From an uncultured Polaribacter sp. (GTDB lineage Bacteria; Bacteroidota; Bacteroidia; Flavobacteriales; Flavobacteriaceae): a stretch of 64,000 nucleotides of DNA. Positions 53,905 to 63,627 of this stretch are shown here, piece by piece (within the stretch, counting starts at the first letter, position 1; each line of letters opens with the position of its first letter). The notes beneath the pieces were generated by a model. The model was not told the origin of the DNA. It worked only from the letters and a program-made list of their open reading frames with translations, and searched no databases. The translations under genes were made by a program, and so were the position numbers. The stretch spans positions 248,001 through 312,000 of the forward strand of contig NZ_CANMFI010000004.1 of assembly GCF_947497125.1 (NCBI RefSeq). The letters are read 5' to 3'.

Positions 53905-54222
53905 ATGACTTTTAAAGAGTTAAGAAAAAATAAAATTATAAAATTTATAACAAACGTTTTTGTGTTAATCACAATTCCGTTTCTTATTTGGATGTTTTTT
54001 ATTGATGATAATTCGTATCTTGTTCACAGAAAATTAAATACAGAAATTAGTGATTTAGAGAGCACTATTTTATTTTATCAGAAAAAGATAAACGAAGATA
54101 AAGCTACCATAAAAAAGCTAGAAGATTCTTTGCAACTCGAAAGGTTTGCTAGAGAAAAGTATTTAATGAAAAAAGAAAATGAAGACCTTTATTTAATAGA
54201 ATTTGATACGATAAAAAATTAA
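53905..54222 (+). CDS. Septum formation initiator family protein (FtsB/DivIC-like)
   Basis: This 105-residue bitopic protein has a short basic cytoplasmic end, one transmembrane helix (FITNVFVLITIPFLIWMFFI, about residues 14-33) and a coiled coil (DLESTILFYQKKINEDKATI). The family end, ERFAREKYLMKKENEDLYLIEF, holds the AREKYxMK...E motif of FtsB/DivIC. It acts in divisome assembly with FtsL/FtsQ. It lies between udk and mutA and is presumably co-transcribed. Confidence 0.9.
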   Translation: MTFKELRKNKIIKFITNVFVLITIPFLIWMFFIDDNSYLVHRKLNTEISDLESTILFYQKKINEDKATIKKLEDSLQLERFAREKYLMKKENEDLYLIEFDTIKN

Positions 54223-54223
54223 G

Positions 54224-55576
54224 ATGAAAACTTCTCTGTTTAGTGAGTTTGATAAAAGTACTGCTGCTGCTTGGAAACAAAAAATTCAAGTAGAACTAAA
54301 AGGCGCGGACTATAACAACTCTCTATTATGGAAAACAGATGAAAATTTTTTAGTAAAACCCTTTTACACCAAAGAAGACAAGACAAATTACAATGTGAAA
54401 ACTTCAGAAAAAGGATTTCTTATTTGTCAAACAATTTTTATTGATGATGAAAAAATTGCAAATTCTTTAGCCTTAGATGCATTAAAAAGAGGTGCTACTT
54501 CTATACAATTTAAAGCAAATTCTACTTTTGATTATAAAAAGGTACTACATAACATAGACCTAAAGAAAAACACTTTATATTTCTTATTTACTTTTTTAGA
54601 CCCTACTTTTCAGATAGAATTGTCTGAATTTACAAACTCTAAAAACACCTATTTTCAAACAGATATTATTGGCAATCTTGCAGAAACAGGAAACTGGTTT
54701 AATACCTTAAAAGAAGATTTTAAAAAACTTCATTCAATTGAAAAACAAACTCCAAATTGCATTGGTGTTTCGGGAGATTTATATCAAAATTGTGGCGCAA
54801 CAATTACGCAGCAATTAGCATATACACTTGCTCATGCTAATGAATACTTAAATGAATTTGGAAACGGTTGTGCTAATAAAATTAATTTTATTTTTTCTGT
54901 AGGTAGCAACTATTTCTTTGAAATTGCAAAATTAAGAGCTTTTAGACTTTTGTGGTCTTTACTTACAGATAGTTTTGATGAAAAAGAAATAGAGGCACAT
55001 TTGTTTGTTCAACCAAGCTTAAGAAATAAAACAATATATGATTACAATGTTAACTTGCTAAGAACAACCTCTGAAAGTATGAGTGCTATCTTAGGAGGTG
55101 CAAATACAATCTCTAACATTTCTTATGATGCAATTTATCATAAAAGTAACGAATTCGGAGAGCGAATCTCTAGAAATCAATTACTAATATTACAAAAAGA
55201 GAGTTTTTTAAACGACGCTCAAAATTATGCAGATGGCTCCTACTATATAGATGCTATAACAACACAATTAGCAGAAAATGCATTGCTTCTTTTTAAACAA
55301 ATAGAAAAAAAAGGCGGTTTTTTAGCACAGCTTAAAGCAGGAATAATTCAAAAAAAAATAAAAGAAAGTAGCGACAAAGAAACTGCTGATTTCTTAGCAA
55401 GAAAACTGCGCTTATTAGGTACAAATTTTCAAGAAAATTTGACTGATAAAATGAAACAAAATATAGAACTCTACCCATTTGTAAAACAAAGAAATATTAA
55501 AACAATCATTACCCCTTTAATTAAAAAAAGACTTTCAGAAGTATTAGAAAAAGAACGCTTAAAGTCTGAAAATTAA
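54224..55576 (+). CDS. mutA: Methylmalonyl-CoA mutase, small (beta) subunit
   Basis: This 450-residue protein has the mutase TIM-barrel fold (FDKSTAAAWKQKIQVELKG start, GNLAETGNWFNT, YTLAHANEYLNEFGN). It lacks a C-terminal cobalamin-binding domain and the catalytic tyrosine/histidine set, as expected of the non-catalytic subunit. It pairs with the large subunit encoded at 55908-57971 to interconvert succinyl-CoA and methylmalonyl-CoA using adenosylcobalamin. A shorter length than the proteobacterial subunit is usual for Bacteroidota. It follows the FtsB-like gene by one base. Confidence 0.92.
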   Translation: MKTSLFSEFDKSTAAAWKQKIQVELKGADYNNSLLWKTDENFLVKPFYTKEDKTNYNVKTSEKGFLICQTIFIDDEKIANSLALDALKRGATSIQFKANSTFDYKKVLHNIDLKKNTLYFLFTFLDPTFQIELSEFTNSKNTYFQTDIIGNLAETGNWFNTLKEDFKKLHSIEKQTPNCIGVSGDLYQNCGATITQQLAYTLAHANEYLNEFGNGCANKINFIFSVGSNYFFEIAKLRAFRLLWSLLTDSFDEKEIEAHLFVQPSLRNKTIYDYNVNLLRTTSESMSAILGGANTISNISYDAIYHKSNEFGERISRNQLLILQKESFLNDAQNYADGSYYIDAITTQLAENALLLFKQIEKKGGFLAQLKAGIIQKKIKESSDKETADFLARKLRLLGTNFQENLTDKMKQNIELYPFVKQRNIKTIITPLIKKRLSEVLEKERLKSEN

Positions 55577-55587
55577 AAAAGGATACT

Positions 55588-55908
55588 ATGAATAAAAATT
55601 TAGAAATTTTAGAAAAGCAAAAAAAACAAGATCAGCTTAAGCAAGAAGTAAAAAATTACAAAAAAAAACTTCCTTCTTTGCTGCTTTTAATTGTTTTTAC
55701 TTCTGCTTTAATTCTTTACTTTTTCGAAGATTACATCTTCTCTATTTTAGGGACACACACACTTATTAAAGCAAGCTTTTTTTTAATAATTAGCTGTATA
55801 AGTGTTATTCTTTTTAGTTTTATAAAAATTAGACAAAAAGAAAAAGAAACAAAATCAATTGGAATCGAACTCTATAATTTAATGAAATTAGAGGTAAAAC
55901 AAAAGTAA
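55588..55908 (+). CDS. Small membrane protein of unknown function between mutA and mutB
   Basis: This 106-residue protein has a charged N-terminal helix ([20 protein letters not shown], coiled-coil-like). Two transmembrane helices follow ([19 protein letters not shown] and [18 protein letters not shown]), then a charged tail. I recognise no named family. It lies 11 bases after mutA, and its stop overlaps the mutB start by one base (TAATG), so it is translated with the mutase. A membrane-bound helper of the mutase or its chaperone is possible but unsupported. Confidence 0.7.
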   Translation: MNKNLEILEKQKKQDQLKQEVKNYKKKLPSLLLLIVFTSALILYFFEDYIFSILGTHTLIKASFFLIISCISVILFSFIKIRQKEKETKSIGIELYNLMKLEVKQK

Positions 55909-57971
55909 TGGGTAGAAAAGACGTACAAAACCTACATTTTAAAGATTCTAAAAAAAAGGCAACTCCTTCATTTATACATGAAGATTTTATTGCTGGTGTG
56001 CCACCTTACCTAAGAGGCCCTTATGCAACAATGTACGTAAACAAACCTTGGACAGTAAGGCAATATGCTGGATTTTCTACTGCCGAGGATAGCAATCAAT
56101 TTTACAGAAAAAATTTAGCAGCAGGACAAAAAGGACTCTCGGTTGCTTTTGATTTAGCCACACACAGAGGGTATGATTCTGATCATGAGAGAGTGCAGGG
56201 CGATGTAGGAAAAGCAGGTGTTGCTATCGATACGGTAGAAGACATGAAAATATTATTTAACAACATTCCGTTAGATAAAATGTCTGTTTCTATGACAATG
56301 AACGGAGCTGTTTTGCCAATATTAGCATTTTACATTGTAGCTGCACAAGAGCAAGGCGTAAAGCCAGAACAACTATCTGGTACCATCCAAAACGATATTC
56401 TGAAGGAATTTATGGTGAGAAATACGTACATCTATCCACCAAGTCCGTCTATGAAGATTATTGCAGATATTTTTAAATTTACAAGTAAAAATATGCCTAA
56501 ATTTAATTCTATTTCCATCTCTGGCTATCACATGCAAGAAGCCGGAGCCACTGCAGAAATAGAACTAGCGTACACACTAGCTGATGGCTTAGAATACCTA
56601 AGAAAAGGAATTGAAGTAGGCATGGATATTGATGCCTTTGCACCAAGACTCTCTTTCTTTTGGGCCATTGGTATGGATCATTTTACAGAAATAGCAAAAC
56701 TTAGAGCAGCCAGAATGCTTTGGGCAAAAATTGTAAAAAAATTCAATCCTAAAAACCCAAAATCACTTGCATTAAGAACTCATTGCCAAACAAGTGGTTG
56801 GTCTTTAACAGAACAAGACCCATTTAACAATGTTGCCAGAACAACCATAGAAGCCATGGCTGCTGTGTTTGGCGGCACACAAAGTTTACATACAAATGCG
56901 CTAGATGAAGCCATCGCTTTACCCACAGACTTTTCTGCAAGGATTGCCAGAAATACTCAATTATATCTACAAGAAGAAACAAACATTACAAAAACCGTAG
57001 ACCCATGGGCAGGTAGCCATTACCTTGAAGAAAAAACTATAGAAATTGCAAATAAAGCTTGGGAATTGATTGAAGAAATTGAACAATTAGGTGGCATGAC
57101 CAAAGCAATTGAAAAAGGAATTCCTAAAATGCGAATTGAAGAGGCAGCGGCTATCAAACAAGCAAAAATAGATAGTGGTAAAGATGTGATTGTTGGGGTA
57201 AATAAATACCAACTAAAAAAAGAAGATCCTTTACATATTTTAGAAGTTGATAATGAATCTGTTAGAAAATCGCAGATCGAGAAACTTACTCTTATAAAGA
57301 AAAAAAGAGATAATAATAAAGTAGCAAAAACATTATTAGCATTAACTAATGCCGCAAAAACAAACCAACAAAATCTTTTAACTTTGGCTATAGAAGCCGC
57401 AAAAGAAAGAGCTACTCTTGGTGAAATATCTAATGCTTTAGAGGCTGTCTTTGGAAGACACAAAGCGGTGCATAAAACAATATCTGGGGTGTATAGTAAA
57501 GAAATTAAAGAAGATAAGCTATTTAAAAAAGCTGCAGAAATTGCTAATAAGTTTGCAGAGTTAGAAGGCAGAAGACCACGTATTATGATTGCCAAACTTG
57601 GGCAAGACGGTCATGATAGAGGTGCGAAAGTTGTTGCTACTGGCTATGCAGATTTAGGGTTTGATGTAGATATTGGTCCTTTATTTCAGACCCCTAAAGA
57701 GGCTACAAAACAAGCCATAGAAAACGATGTACACATTCTAGGTGTTTCATCTTTAGCTGCCGGTCATAAAACATTAATACCACAGGTGGTTGCTGAATTA
57801 AAAAAACATGGCAGAGAAGACATCATGGTAATTGTAGGTGGCGTTATACCTGCGCAAGATTATCAATTCTTATTTGATGCTGGTGCAGTTGGCATTTATG
57901 GCCCAGGAACAAAAATTGCACAAGCAGCTATAGAATTACTTTCGATATTAGTAGATAGTTTTTCTGAATAG
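55908..57971 (+). CDS. mutB: Methylmalonyl-CoA mutase, large (alpha) subunit
   Basis: This 687-residue protein is the catalytic subunit. The substrate-binding barrel has [20 protein letters not shown] (about residues 37-56), [14 protein letters not shown] and [17 protein letters not shown]. The C-terminal cobalamin-binding domain carries [20 protein letters not shown] (about 564-583; Asp-x-His-xx-Gly supplies the axial His) and [11 protein letters not shown]. It converts succinyl-CoA to (R)-methylmalonyl-CoA and feeds the propionate or odd-chain route. It is the last gene of the udk-mutB run. Confidence 0.96.
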   Translation: MGRKDVQNLHFKDSKKKATPSFIHEDFIAGVPPYLRGPYATMYVNKPWTVRQYAGFSTAEDSNQFYRKNLAAGQKGLSVAFDLATHRGYDSDHERVQGDVGKAGVAIDTVEDMKILFNNIPLDKMSVSMTMNGAVLPILAFYIVAAQEQGVKPEQLSGTIQNDILKEFMVRNTYIYPPSPSMKIIADIFKFTSKNMPKFNSISISGYHMQEAGATAEIELAYTLADGLEYLRKGIEVGMDIDAFAPRLSFFWAIGMDHFTEIAKLRAARMLWAKIVKKFNPKNPKSLALRTHCQTSGWSLTEQDPFNNVARTTIEAMAAVFGGTQSLHTNALDEAIALPTDFSARIARNTQLYLQEETNITKTVDPWAGSHYLEEKTIEIANKAWELIEEIEQLGGMTKAIEKGIPKMRIEEAAAIKQAKIDSGKDVIVGVNKYQLKKEDPLHILEVDNESVRKSQIEKLTLIKKKRDNNKVAKTLLALTNAAKTNQQNLLTLAIEAAKERATLGEISNALEAVFGRHKAVHKTISGVYSKEIKEDKLFKKAAEIANKFAELEGRRPRIMIAKLGQDGHDRGAKVVATGYADLGFDVDIGPLFQTPKEATKQAIENDVHILGVSSLAAGHKTLIPQVVAELKKHGREDIMVIVGGVIPAQDYQFLFDAGAVGIYGPGTKIAQAAIELLSILVDSFSE

Positions 57972-58104
57972 ACAAAACACCCTTATAATTCAAAATATAT
58001 AAGAAGTATTTTTTACTTAATTTACAAATTAAATTAAAATGTATTTTAACATATATTAACAAGAAAAAAGACTTGTATTAGCAAACGTTTATTTGTTTTA
58101 TCCG

Positions 58105-58112
58105 TAAATTTG
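58105..58112 (+). promoter_or_regulatory. -7 box for the ResB-CcsA gene
   Basis: TAAATTTG matches TAnnTTTG, 28 bases before the start at 58141. No clear -33 box is at ideal distance. Confidence 0.45.
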
Positions 58113-58140
58113 TAACTCATAACAAAACGATAAAAATCGG

Positions 58141-61100
58141 ATGAAAAAAATTATTAGTTTCCTCTACTCTACTCGATTAATGGCTGTTTTATTTTTCTTA
58201 TATGCAGCAGCAATGGGTATCGCTACATTTATTGAAAACGATTTTGGCACACAAACATCTAAAGCACTAGTATACAATGCTTGGTGGTTCGAACTTATAA
58301 TGGTTTTCTTTGTAATTAATTTGTTTGGCAATATATTTAGATACCGTTTGCTTAGAAAAGAAAAGTGGCCAGTTTTAATGTTTCACTTATCTTTTGTTTT
58401 AATATTAATAGGAGCCGGAATAACAAGGTATATTGGTTATGAAGGCATTATGCTTATAAAAGAAGGAGAAACAACCAACAAATTTTTATCAGAAACCACT
58501 TATTTGAATGTAATTGTTGATAATGGTGAATTGCAAAAACCAGAAATTAACAGCCCAATATTACTTTCTGCTTGGGGTAAAAATAATTGGATACATAAAG
58601 ACAATTTTAAATCACAAGAAAAAACACAAGATTTTAGTTTTAAACTTGTAGACTATATTCCTTGGGCAGAAAAAAAATTAGTTGAAGATGAGCAAGGAAT
58701 TGAACATTTATTCTTTGTAGAATCTTCTGAAGGTAGTAGACATGAGCATTGGATAAAAAAAGGAACTATACAAAACATACATGGTGTTTTAGTTGGTTTT
58801 GAGTCTTTAGATAATAATGCGTCTATCAATTTTATAACGCAAGACAATACTTTAAAACTACTTTCTAAAGACGATGGAGATTGGCTTCGAATGGCTGATC
58901 AACAGCGAGGAAAAATAACAAAAGATAGTTTAGAAAATTTTCAATACTTAACACTACATAATGTTGCAGGGTTGCAATTTGTAATTCCTAGACCTGCAGA
59001 GAAAGGATTTATGAAAACAGTTCGATCTAAAAAAGATGATAAAAAATTAGATGTTGCTGTTTTTGAGATTGAAACAAATAATGAAACAGCTACGGTAGAA
59101 TTAACAGGTGGTAAATTCAACTCTCAAGGTTCTAAAGAAATTTCTGTAGGAGGCCTAAATTTTAGGATGTTGTATGGTGCTAAAATACTAGAAACTCCTT
59201 TTTCTGTAAAATTAAACGACTTTCAATTAGAAAAATATCCAGGTTCAGAAAGTGCTGCCTCTTATGCGAGTGAAGTTACTGTAATTGCAGAAAAAGAAAC
59301 ATTTGATTATCGAATTTTTATGAACCATATTTTAGATTATAGCGGTTACAAATTATTTCAATCTAGTTATGATTTATCTGGTGAAAAGGAAGAAACACAT
59401 CTTTCTGTAAATCATGATTTCCTAGGAACTTTTGTAACTTACTTAGGATATTCTTTCTTATATTTTGGATTGATATGTATCTTATTTGCTAAAAATACTC
59501 GTTTTGATGATTTAAAGCAGAGCTTAAAAAAGATCCGTAAGAAAAAAGCAACTCTTTCTATGATTGTTGCTCTTTTTGTCTCTGGATTCGCATTTGCACA
59601 ACACACGGCTCATCAAGAGAACAGCATTACAGACCAACAAATAGACTCTATTTTAACAGCAAATTTAGTGGCTGTAAATCATGCTGAAAGTTTTAACAAG
59701 CTAGTTATACAAGATGCTGGCGGACGTATGAAACCCGCACACACCTTTGCCTCTCAACTAGTAAGAAAAGTTAGCAAATCTTCTACGTTTAATGGTATGC
59801 AACCCAGTCAGGTTCTATTATCAATCATAGAAAACCCAAGATTATGGTACGAAGTACCTGTTATTTACCTCGAAAAAGGGAACACACAGATTAGAACTTT
59901 GTTAGGTGTTTCGGAAACAACAACTCATGCTCGTCTATCAAATTTTATAACACCAATGGGTGTTTATAAAATTAGAGAGCAAGTGGCTGAAGCTCAGAAA
60001 AAAAATATAAAAAACAAATTTGAAAAAGACCTTCTTAAAATAGACAAACGTGTTGGATTACTTTACAGCGCAATTGGCGGTGGTATTTTAAGAATATATC
60101 CGATACCAAATGATGATAATAATACCTGGGTATCTCAACCAGAAACTGCTAATGCTGGTTTTAAAGCTACAGATTCTGTTTTTGTAAGACAATCATTGCC
60201 TGTTTATATCAACTTTTTACAAGAAGGTAAAAAAACTGGCAACTATCAAAAAGCAGAAAAAATACTAACGGGCATAAAACAATTTCAACAAAAATTTGGT
60301 GCTGAAATATATCCGTCAAAAGAAAAAATTGAATTAGAAATTGCTTACAATAAAATTGAACCTTTTAAAAAACTATCTACATACTATGGTTTTGTTAGTT
60401 TATTCCTTCTAATTTTTGTTATCTGGCAAATTTTCTCATCAAAAAAATGGATCAATACGATTGTAAAAACATTAACTGTAATTACAATTGGTCTATTTAT
60501 TTTACACACCGCTGGTTTAATTTCGAGATGGTATATTAGTGGATATGCGCCTTGGAGTAATGCATACGAATCTATAATATTTGTTGCTTGGGCAACCATG
60601 TTATTTGGTTTGTATATTGGAAGAAAATCTGCTTTAACTATTACAGCAACTGCTTTTTTAGTAGCAATTACTTTAGGGTTTGCTCATCAAAACTGGTTAG
60701 ATCCAGAAATTGCAAACCTTATGCCTGTGTTAAATTCATGGTGGCTTTTAGTGCATACTTCTATTATTGTTGCCAGTTACGGGCCTCTTTCTTTAGGGAT
60801 GATACTTGGTATTGTAGCGCTTTTTTTAATGGCGTTTACAACGAAGAAGAATAAAAAAAGAATGGATTTAAACATTAAGGAAATTACCATTATAAACGAA
60901 ATGTCTATCACGGTTGGTTTAATAATGTTAACCATAGGTAATTTTTTAGGCGGTATGTGGGCCAATGAAAGTTGGGGACGCTATTGGGGATGGGATCCTA
61001 AAGAAACTTGGGCATTAATTTCTATAATGGTGTATGCTTTTGTGTTACACATGCGATTGATACCTGGTTTACGTAGTAGATTGTCATTTAATTTTGCCGC

Positions 61101-61284
61101 TGCTTTTGCCTATTTATCTATAATGATGACTTATTTTGGTGTTAATTTTTACCTATCTGGTTTGCATTCATACGCAAGCGGAGAGAAAGAAGTAACTCCT
61201 AGAGAAGCTTATATTTACATTGCAGCATTAATTACCCTTACAATTATAGCTGGATTTAAGTACAAAAAGTATTTTAAAAAATAA
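58141..61284 (+). CDS. Fused cytochrome c biogenesis protein (ResB-CcsA/CcsBA)
   Basis: This 1047-residue polytopic protein fuses a ResB-like N-terminal half to a CcsA-like C-terminal half. The N-terminal helices start LYSTRLMAVLFFLYAAAMGI. A large periplasmic ResB domain spans roughly residues 85-430. A middle part (from about 480) carries a signal-like helix and a Q-rich periplasmic segment. The C-terminal helices include the heme-binding WWD region NESWGRYWGWDPKETWALI (about residue 943) with flanking conserved His. It attaches heme to apocytochromes c (system II). Bacteroidota commonly have this fusion. Confidence 0.95.
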   Translation: MKKIISFLYSTRLMAVLFFLYAAAMGIATFIENDFGTQTSKALVYNAWWFELIMVFFVINLFGNIFRYRLLRKEKWPVLMFHLSFVLILIGAGITRYIGYEGIMLIKEGETTNKFLSETTYLNVIVDNGELQKPEINSPILLSAWGKNNWIHKDNFKSQEKTQDFSFKLVDYIPWAEKKLVEDEQGIEHLFFVESSEGSRHEHWIKKGTIQNIHGVLVGFESLDNNASINFITQDNTLKLLSKDDGDWLRMADQQRGKITKDSLENFQYLTLHNVAGLQFVIPRPAEKGFMKTVRSKKDDKKLDVAVFEIETNNETATVELTGGKFNSQGSKEISVGGLNFRMLYGAKILETPFSVKLNDFQLEKYPGSESAASYASEVTVIAEKETFDYRIFMNHILDYSGYKLFQSSYDLSGEKEETHLSVNHDFLGTFVTYLGYSFLYFGLICILFAKNTRFDDLKQSLKKIRKKKATLSMIVALFVSGFAFAQHTAHQENSITDQQIDSILTANLVAVNHAESFNKLVIQDAGGRMKPAHTFASQLVRKVSKSSTFNGMQPSQVLLSIIENPRLWYEVPVIYLEKGNTQIRTLLGVSETTTHARLSNFITPMGVYKIREQVAEAQKKNIKNKFEKDLLKIDKRVGLLYSAIGGGILRIYPIPNDDNNTWVSQPETANAGFKATDSVFVRQSLPVYINFLQEGKKTGNYQKAEKILTGIKQFQQKFGAEIYPSKEKIELEIAYNKIEPFKKLSTYYGFVSLFLLIFVIWQIFSSKKWINTIVKTLTVITIGLFILHTAGLISRWYISGYAPWSNAYESIIFVAWATMLFGLYIGRKSALTITATAFLVAITLGFAHQNWLDPEIANLMPVLNSWWLLVHTSIIVASYGPLSLGMILGIVALFLMAFTTKKNKKRMDLNIKEITIINEMSITVGLIMLTIGNFLGGMWANESWGRYWGWDPKETWALISIMVYAFVLHMRLIPGLRSRLSFNFAAAFAYLSIMMTYFGVNFYLSGLHSYASGEKEVTPREAYIYIAALITLTIIAGFKYKKYFKK

Positions 61285-61323
61285 ATTTAGCAAGAAGACC
61301 TTCTAATAATTCATAAGAAAATG

Positions 61324-61332
61324 TATTTTTGC
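61324..61332 (+). promoter_or_regulatory. -7 box for the gene at 61390
   Basis: TATTTTTGC matches TAnnTTTG, 57 bases before the ATG at 61390. It is followed by a perfect palindrome in the leader (61357-61372). Confidence 0.5.
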
Positions 61333-61356
61333 GCCTATTAAAACTATTATAAACCG

Positions 61357-61372
61357 CTCGAATTTGTTCGAG
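61357..61372 (+). repeat. Perfect palindrome in the 5' leader
   Basis: CTCGAA-TTTG-TTCGAG is a perfect 6-bp stem with a 4-base loop. It lies between the -7 box (61324-61332) and the start codon (61390). It may be an operator or a small RNA hairpin. Confidence 0.5.
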
Positions 61373-61389
61373 TATACACAATAAAAAAA

Positions 61390-61905
61390 ATGTTTCATAA
61401 AAATATAAAATTAATTTTAGCTGGTTTAATTACTGTTTGGGCTATTCAACAGTTTAGCCAAGTAAATATCTTAAACGGAATTTCAATTTTACTGCTAGCA
61501 GGTATATTTGTTTTATTATACTTTAAAAACGAATTTATATTAATGGCTTTTTTACAATTAAGAAAGCAAAATTTTGAAGGAACAAAAAAATGGTTGGGAT
61601 ATATTAAAAACCCAGAAAAAGCACTTATTGTTAAACAACAAGGTTATTACAACTATTTACATGGTATTATATTAAGTCAAACAAACATGACTCAAGCCGA
61701 AAAATATTTACGTAAAGCTGTAAAATTAGGCTTATCAATGGATCATGATTTAGCAATGGCTAAATTACAATTGGCAGGAATTGCAATGACAAAAAGAAGA
61801 AAGCGAGAGGCAACAAACTTAATGGCTGAAGCTAAAAAGTTAGATAAGCACGGTATGTTAAAAGACCAAATGAAGATGATGAAAGATCAAATGAAAAAAA
61901 TGTAA
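61390..61905 (+). CDS. Small membrane protein with TPR-like C-terminal part
   Basis: This 171-residue protein has two N-terminal transmembrane helices (KLILAGLITVWAIQQF and ILNGISILLLAGIFVLLYF). A helical cytoplasmic part with TPR-like pairing follows (LIVKQQGYYNYLHGIILS, AEKYLRKAVKLGLSMDHDLAM, LQLAGIAMTKRRKREATNL). It ends with a Met/Lys-rich repeat DQMKMMKDQMKKM. I think this is the family often called DUF2892-like/TPR in flavobacteria, but the call is uncertain. A terminator follows. The function is unknown. Confidence 0.72.
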   Translation: MFHKNIKLILAGLITVWAIQQFSQVNILNGISILLLAGIFVLLYFKNEFILMAFLQLRKQNFEGTKKWLGYIKNPEKALIVKQQGYYNYLHGIILSQTNMTQAEKYLRKAVKLGLSMDHDLAMAKLQLAGIAMTKRRKREATNLMAEAKKLDKHGMLKDQMKMMKDQMKKM

Positions 61906-61926
61906 TTTTCAAAAATATTATCCAAT

Positions 61927-61956
61927 AAAAAAACCACTATTCAGTGGTTTTTTTTA
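61927..61956. terminator. Terminator between the TPR-membrane gene and the LysM lipoprotein gene
   Basis: ACCACT (61933-61938) pairs with AGTGGT (61943-61948), extended by A/T pairs on both sides and ending in T. The genes on either side are convergent, so it can serve both. Confidence 0.85.
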
Positions 61957-62011
61957 TGCTTTTAATTTTAAATTCTAATGATTCTCACAAAGTACAGATA
62001 TCAATTAGCTA

Positions 62012-63622
62012 TTATTTTAATCTTGTTAAACTTAAATCTTTATTATATTTTAAGATAAATAGCCCTTTGTTTTCTATGACGTCAGATTTGTTTTTATAAT
62101 AATCGAACTTACTTTCTACTCGATAAGAAGCACCTTCTTTAAAAGTATCCTCTAAAGAGTTTCCAGAAGCTAGACGCATTAAAACATCATACGTAATATC
62201 AAAACCTTTGGTTGCTTGAAAAGATGGAAGTGCATTGTTCTTTTTAAAATATTGAGAGTTGAATAACTTTGTTGTAATTGACTCTTCATTTACATACTCA
62301 TCACTTACATACGTTAAATTTACCTTCGCTAATTTTAAATTAGAGATTTTATCAAATGCCTTTTCTTTATTATAAGTAAAAACACGAACAGTTGTGTCTT
62401 CTGGCAAACTAATAAAACTGTTTATTATGTCTGCTACTAAAACAGTATCATCTGACGTTAAAACAACCCAATTCTCTTGGTTAGGCTTTAAAATCTCTAA
62501 AAAACGATTTTTATCGATATAACCATTTTTAGGTTTTAAAACACGAACATTATTAATAGAGTCATGTAATTCTAGCGCATTTTTTAAAGATATATTTGCT
62601 GTATTAGAAGTCGATTTATTATCGCCCACTAACATAATAGTTCCATTTGTAAAAGTATCACTGATAAAAGTTGCTAGCGCTTGTCTAAAAATATTTTTCT
62701 CTGGCGATGTTTTAATCAAATTTGAAGAAGTAAATTTTGATTGACTTTTAGAATACATTGGGTAAATTACGGGTGCATTAACCTGTTTAGCAATGTAACT
62801 AGCCTCTTCAGAATACAATGGACCTATAATAACATCACTTTCTTCTAAATTATTTTCTCTTATAATCTCTTTAATTTTAGTGCTATTCTTTTGTGTATCA
62901 AAAACGTTTACATCAATTGTAACACCTTGCTTTCTTAAAGAATCTACCGCAATCATGGCACCTAAATAAAAATCGGTTACAATATTTGCTAATCTACTAT
63001 CGTCAAAAAGTTCGTTTGCTTTTATACTATCATTTTCTTCAGTAATAAAAGGAAGCATTAGTGTTGCCTTTAAAGAAACATCTGCAGTTACAACATCTTC
63101 ATAAACAGTTTTTTCTTTTGACGTTTCACCTTTTATAATAGGCCTTATTTTTAATATTTGTCCAATTTTTAAACCTTCCGATAAAACAGGGTTTAATGTT
63201 AATAAATCTTGTTCTGTTACATTATAAAAACGTGTTAAACCATAGATAGTTTCTTTTGCTTTTACATCATGTATGATGAAATTTAGACTCAGAGAATCTA
63301 ACTTTTGTTTAGAAACATCTTTTATAAAATCTTTAGAAACAGTATCAACTTTAACCTCTTTATCAGTTGTTTTTTTTGTTACTTCTTTTTTAGAAACTGT
63401 TTTACCAGTATTGGGTATTATAATTAAAGAATTTACTTCTGGATTTCTTCCAACATCTGGATTTAAACGAACTAAGTCTTTGGTTTTTACATCCAATCTC
63501 TTCGCAATCGTTTTTAATGTTTCACCTTCCTTAACTTTATACTGTATGTATTTTTTTTGTTGACCACAAGAAATTGTGAACGTTAAAATACACAGAAAAA
63601 CAAAAAATTTTAAATGTTTCAT
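62012..63622 (-). CDS. Lipoprotein with LysM domains and a periplasmic-binding-protein-like domain
   Basis: This 536-residue protein has a lipobox FTISC (about Cys19) and two LysM domains: VKEGETLKTIAKRLDVKTKD (about residues 28-70) and VKAKETIYGLTRFYNVTEQD (about 113-155). A long C-terminal region (about 190-530) follows the type I periplasmic ligand-binding fold (GAMIAVDSLRKQG, ESDVIIGPLYSEEASYIA). Flavobacterial annotations call these LysM peptidoglycan-binding proteins. The Leu/Ile-binding-like domain may be structural. I start at ATG 63622. A start at 63637 would overlap guaA by 10 bases and is less likely, because lipoprotein signals begin near MKH. Confidence 0.85.
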   Translation of the reverse strand: MKHLKFFVFLCILTFTISCGQQKKYIQYKVKEGETLKTIAKRLDVKTKDLVRLNPDVGRNPEVNSLIIIPNTGKTVSKKEVTKKTTDKEVKVDTVSKDFIKDVSKQKLDSLSLNFIIHDVKAKETIYGLTRFYNVTEQDLLTLNPVLSEGLKIGQILKIRPIIKGETSKEKTVYEDVVTADVSLKATLMLPFITEENDSIKANELFDDSRLANIVTDFYLGAMIAVDSLRKQGVTIDVNVFDTQKNSTKIKEIIRENNLEESDVIIGPLYSEEASYIAKQVNAPVIYPMYSKSQSKFTSSNLIKTSPEKNIFRQALATFISDTFTNGTIMLVGDNKSTSNTANISLKNALELHDSINNVRVLKPKNGYIDKNRFLEILKPNQENWVVLTSDDTVLVADIINSFISLPEDTTVRVFTYNKEKAFDKISNLKLAKVNLTYVSDEYVNEESITTKLFNSQYFKKNNALPSFQATKGFDITYDVLMRLASGNSLEDTFKEGASYRVESKFDYYKNKSDVIENKGLFILKYNKDLSLTRLK

Positions 63623-63627
63623 ATGTT

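Noticed and set aside
57020..57595. Long open frame (191 codons) antisense to mutB
   Set aside because: It mirrors the codon pattern of the well-supported mutB gene and has a low-complexity Ser/Leu-rich translation with no recognisable domain.
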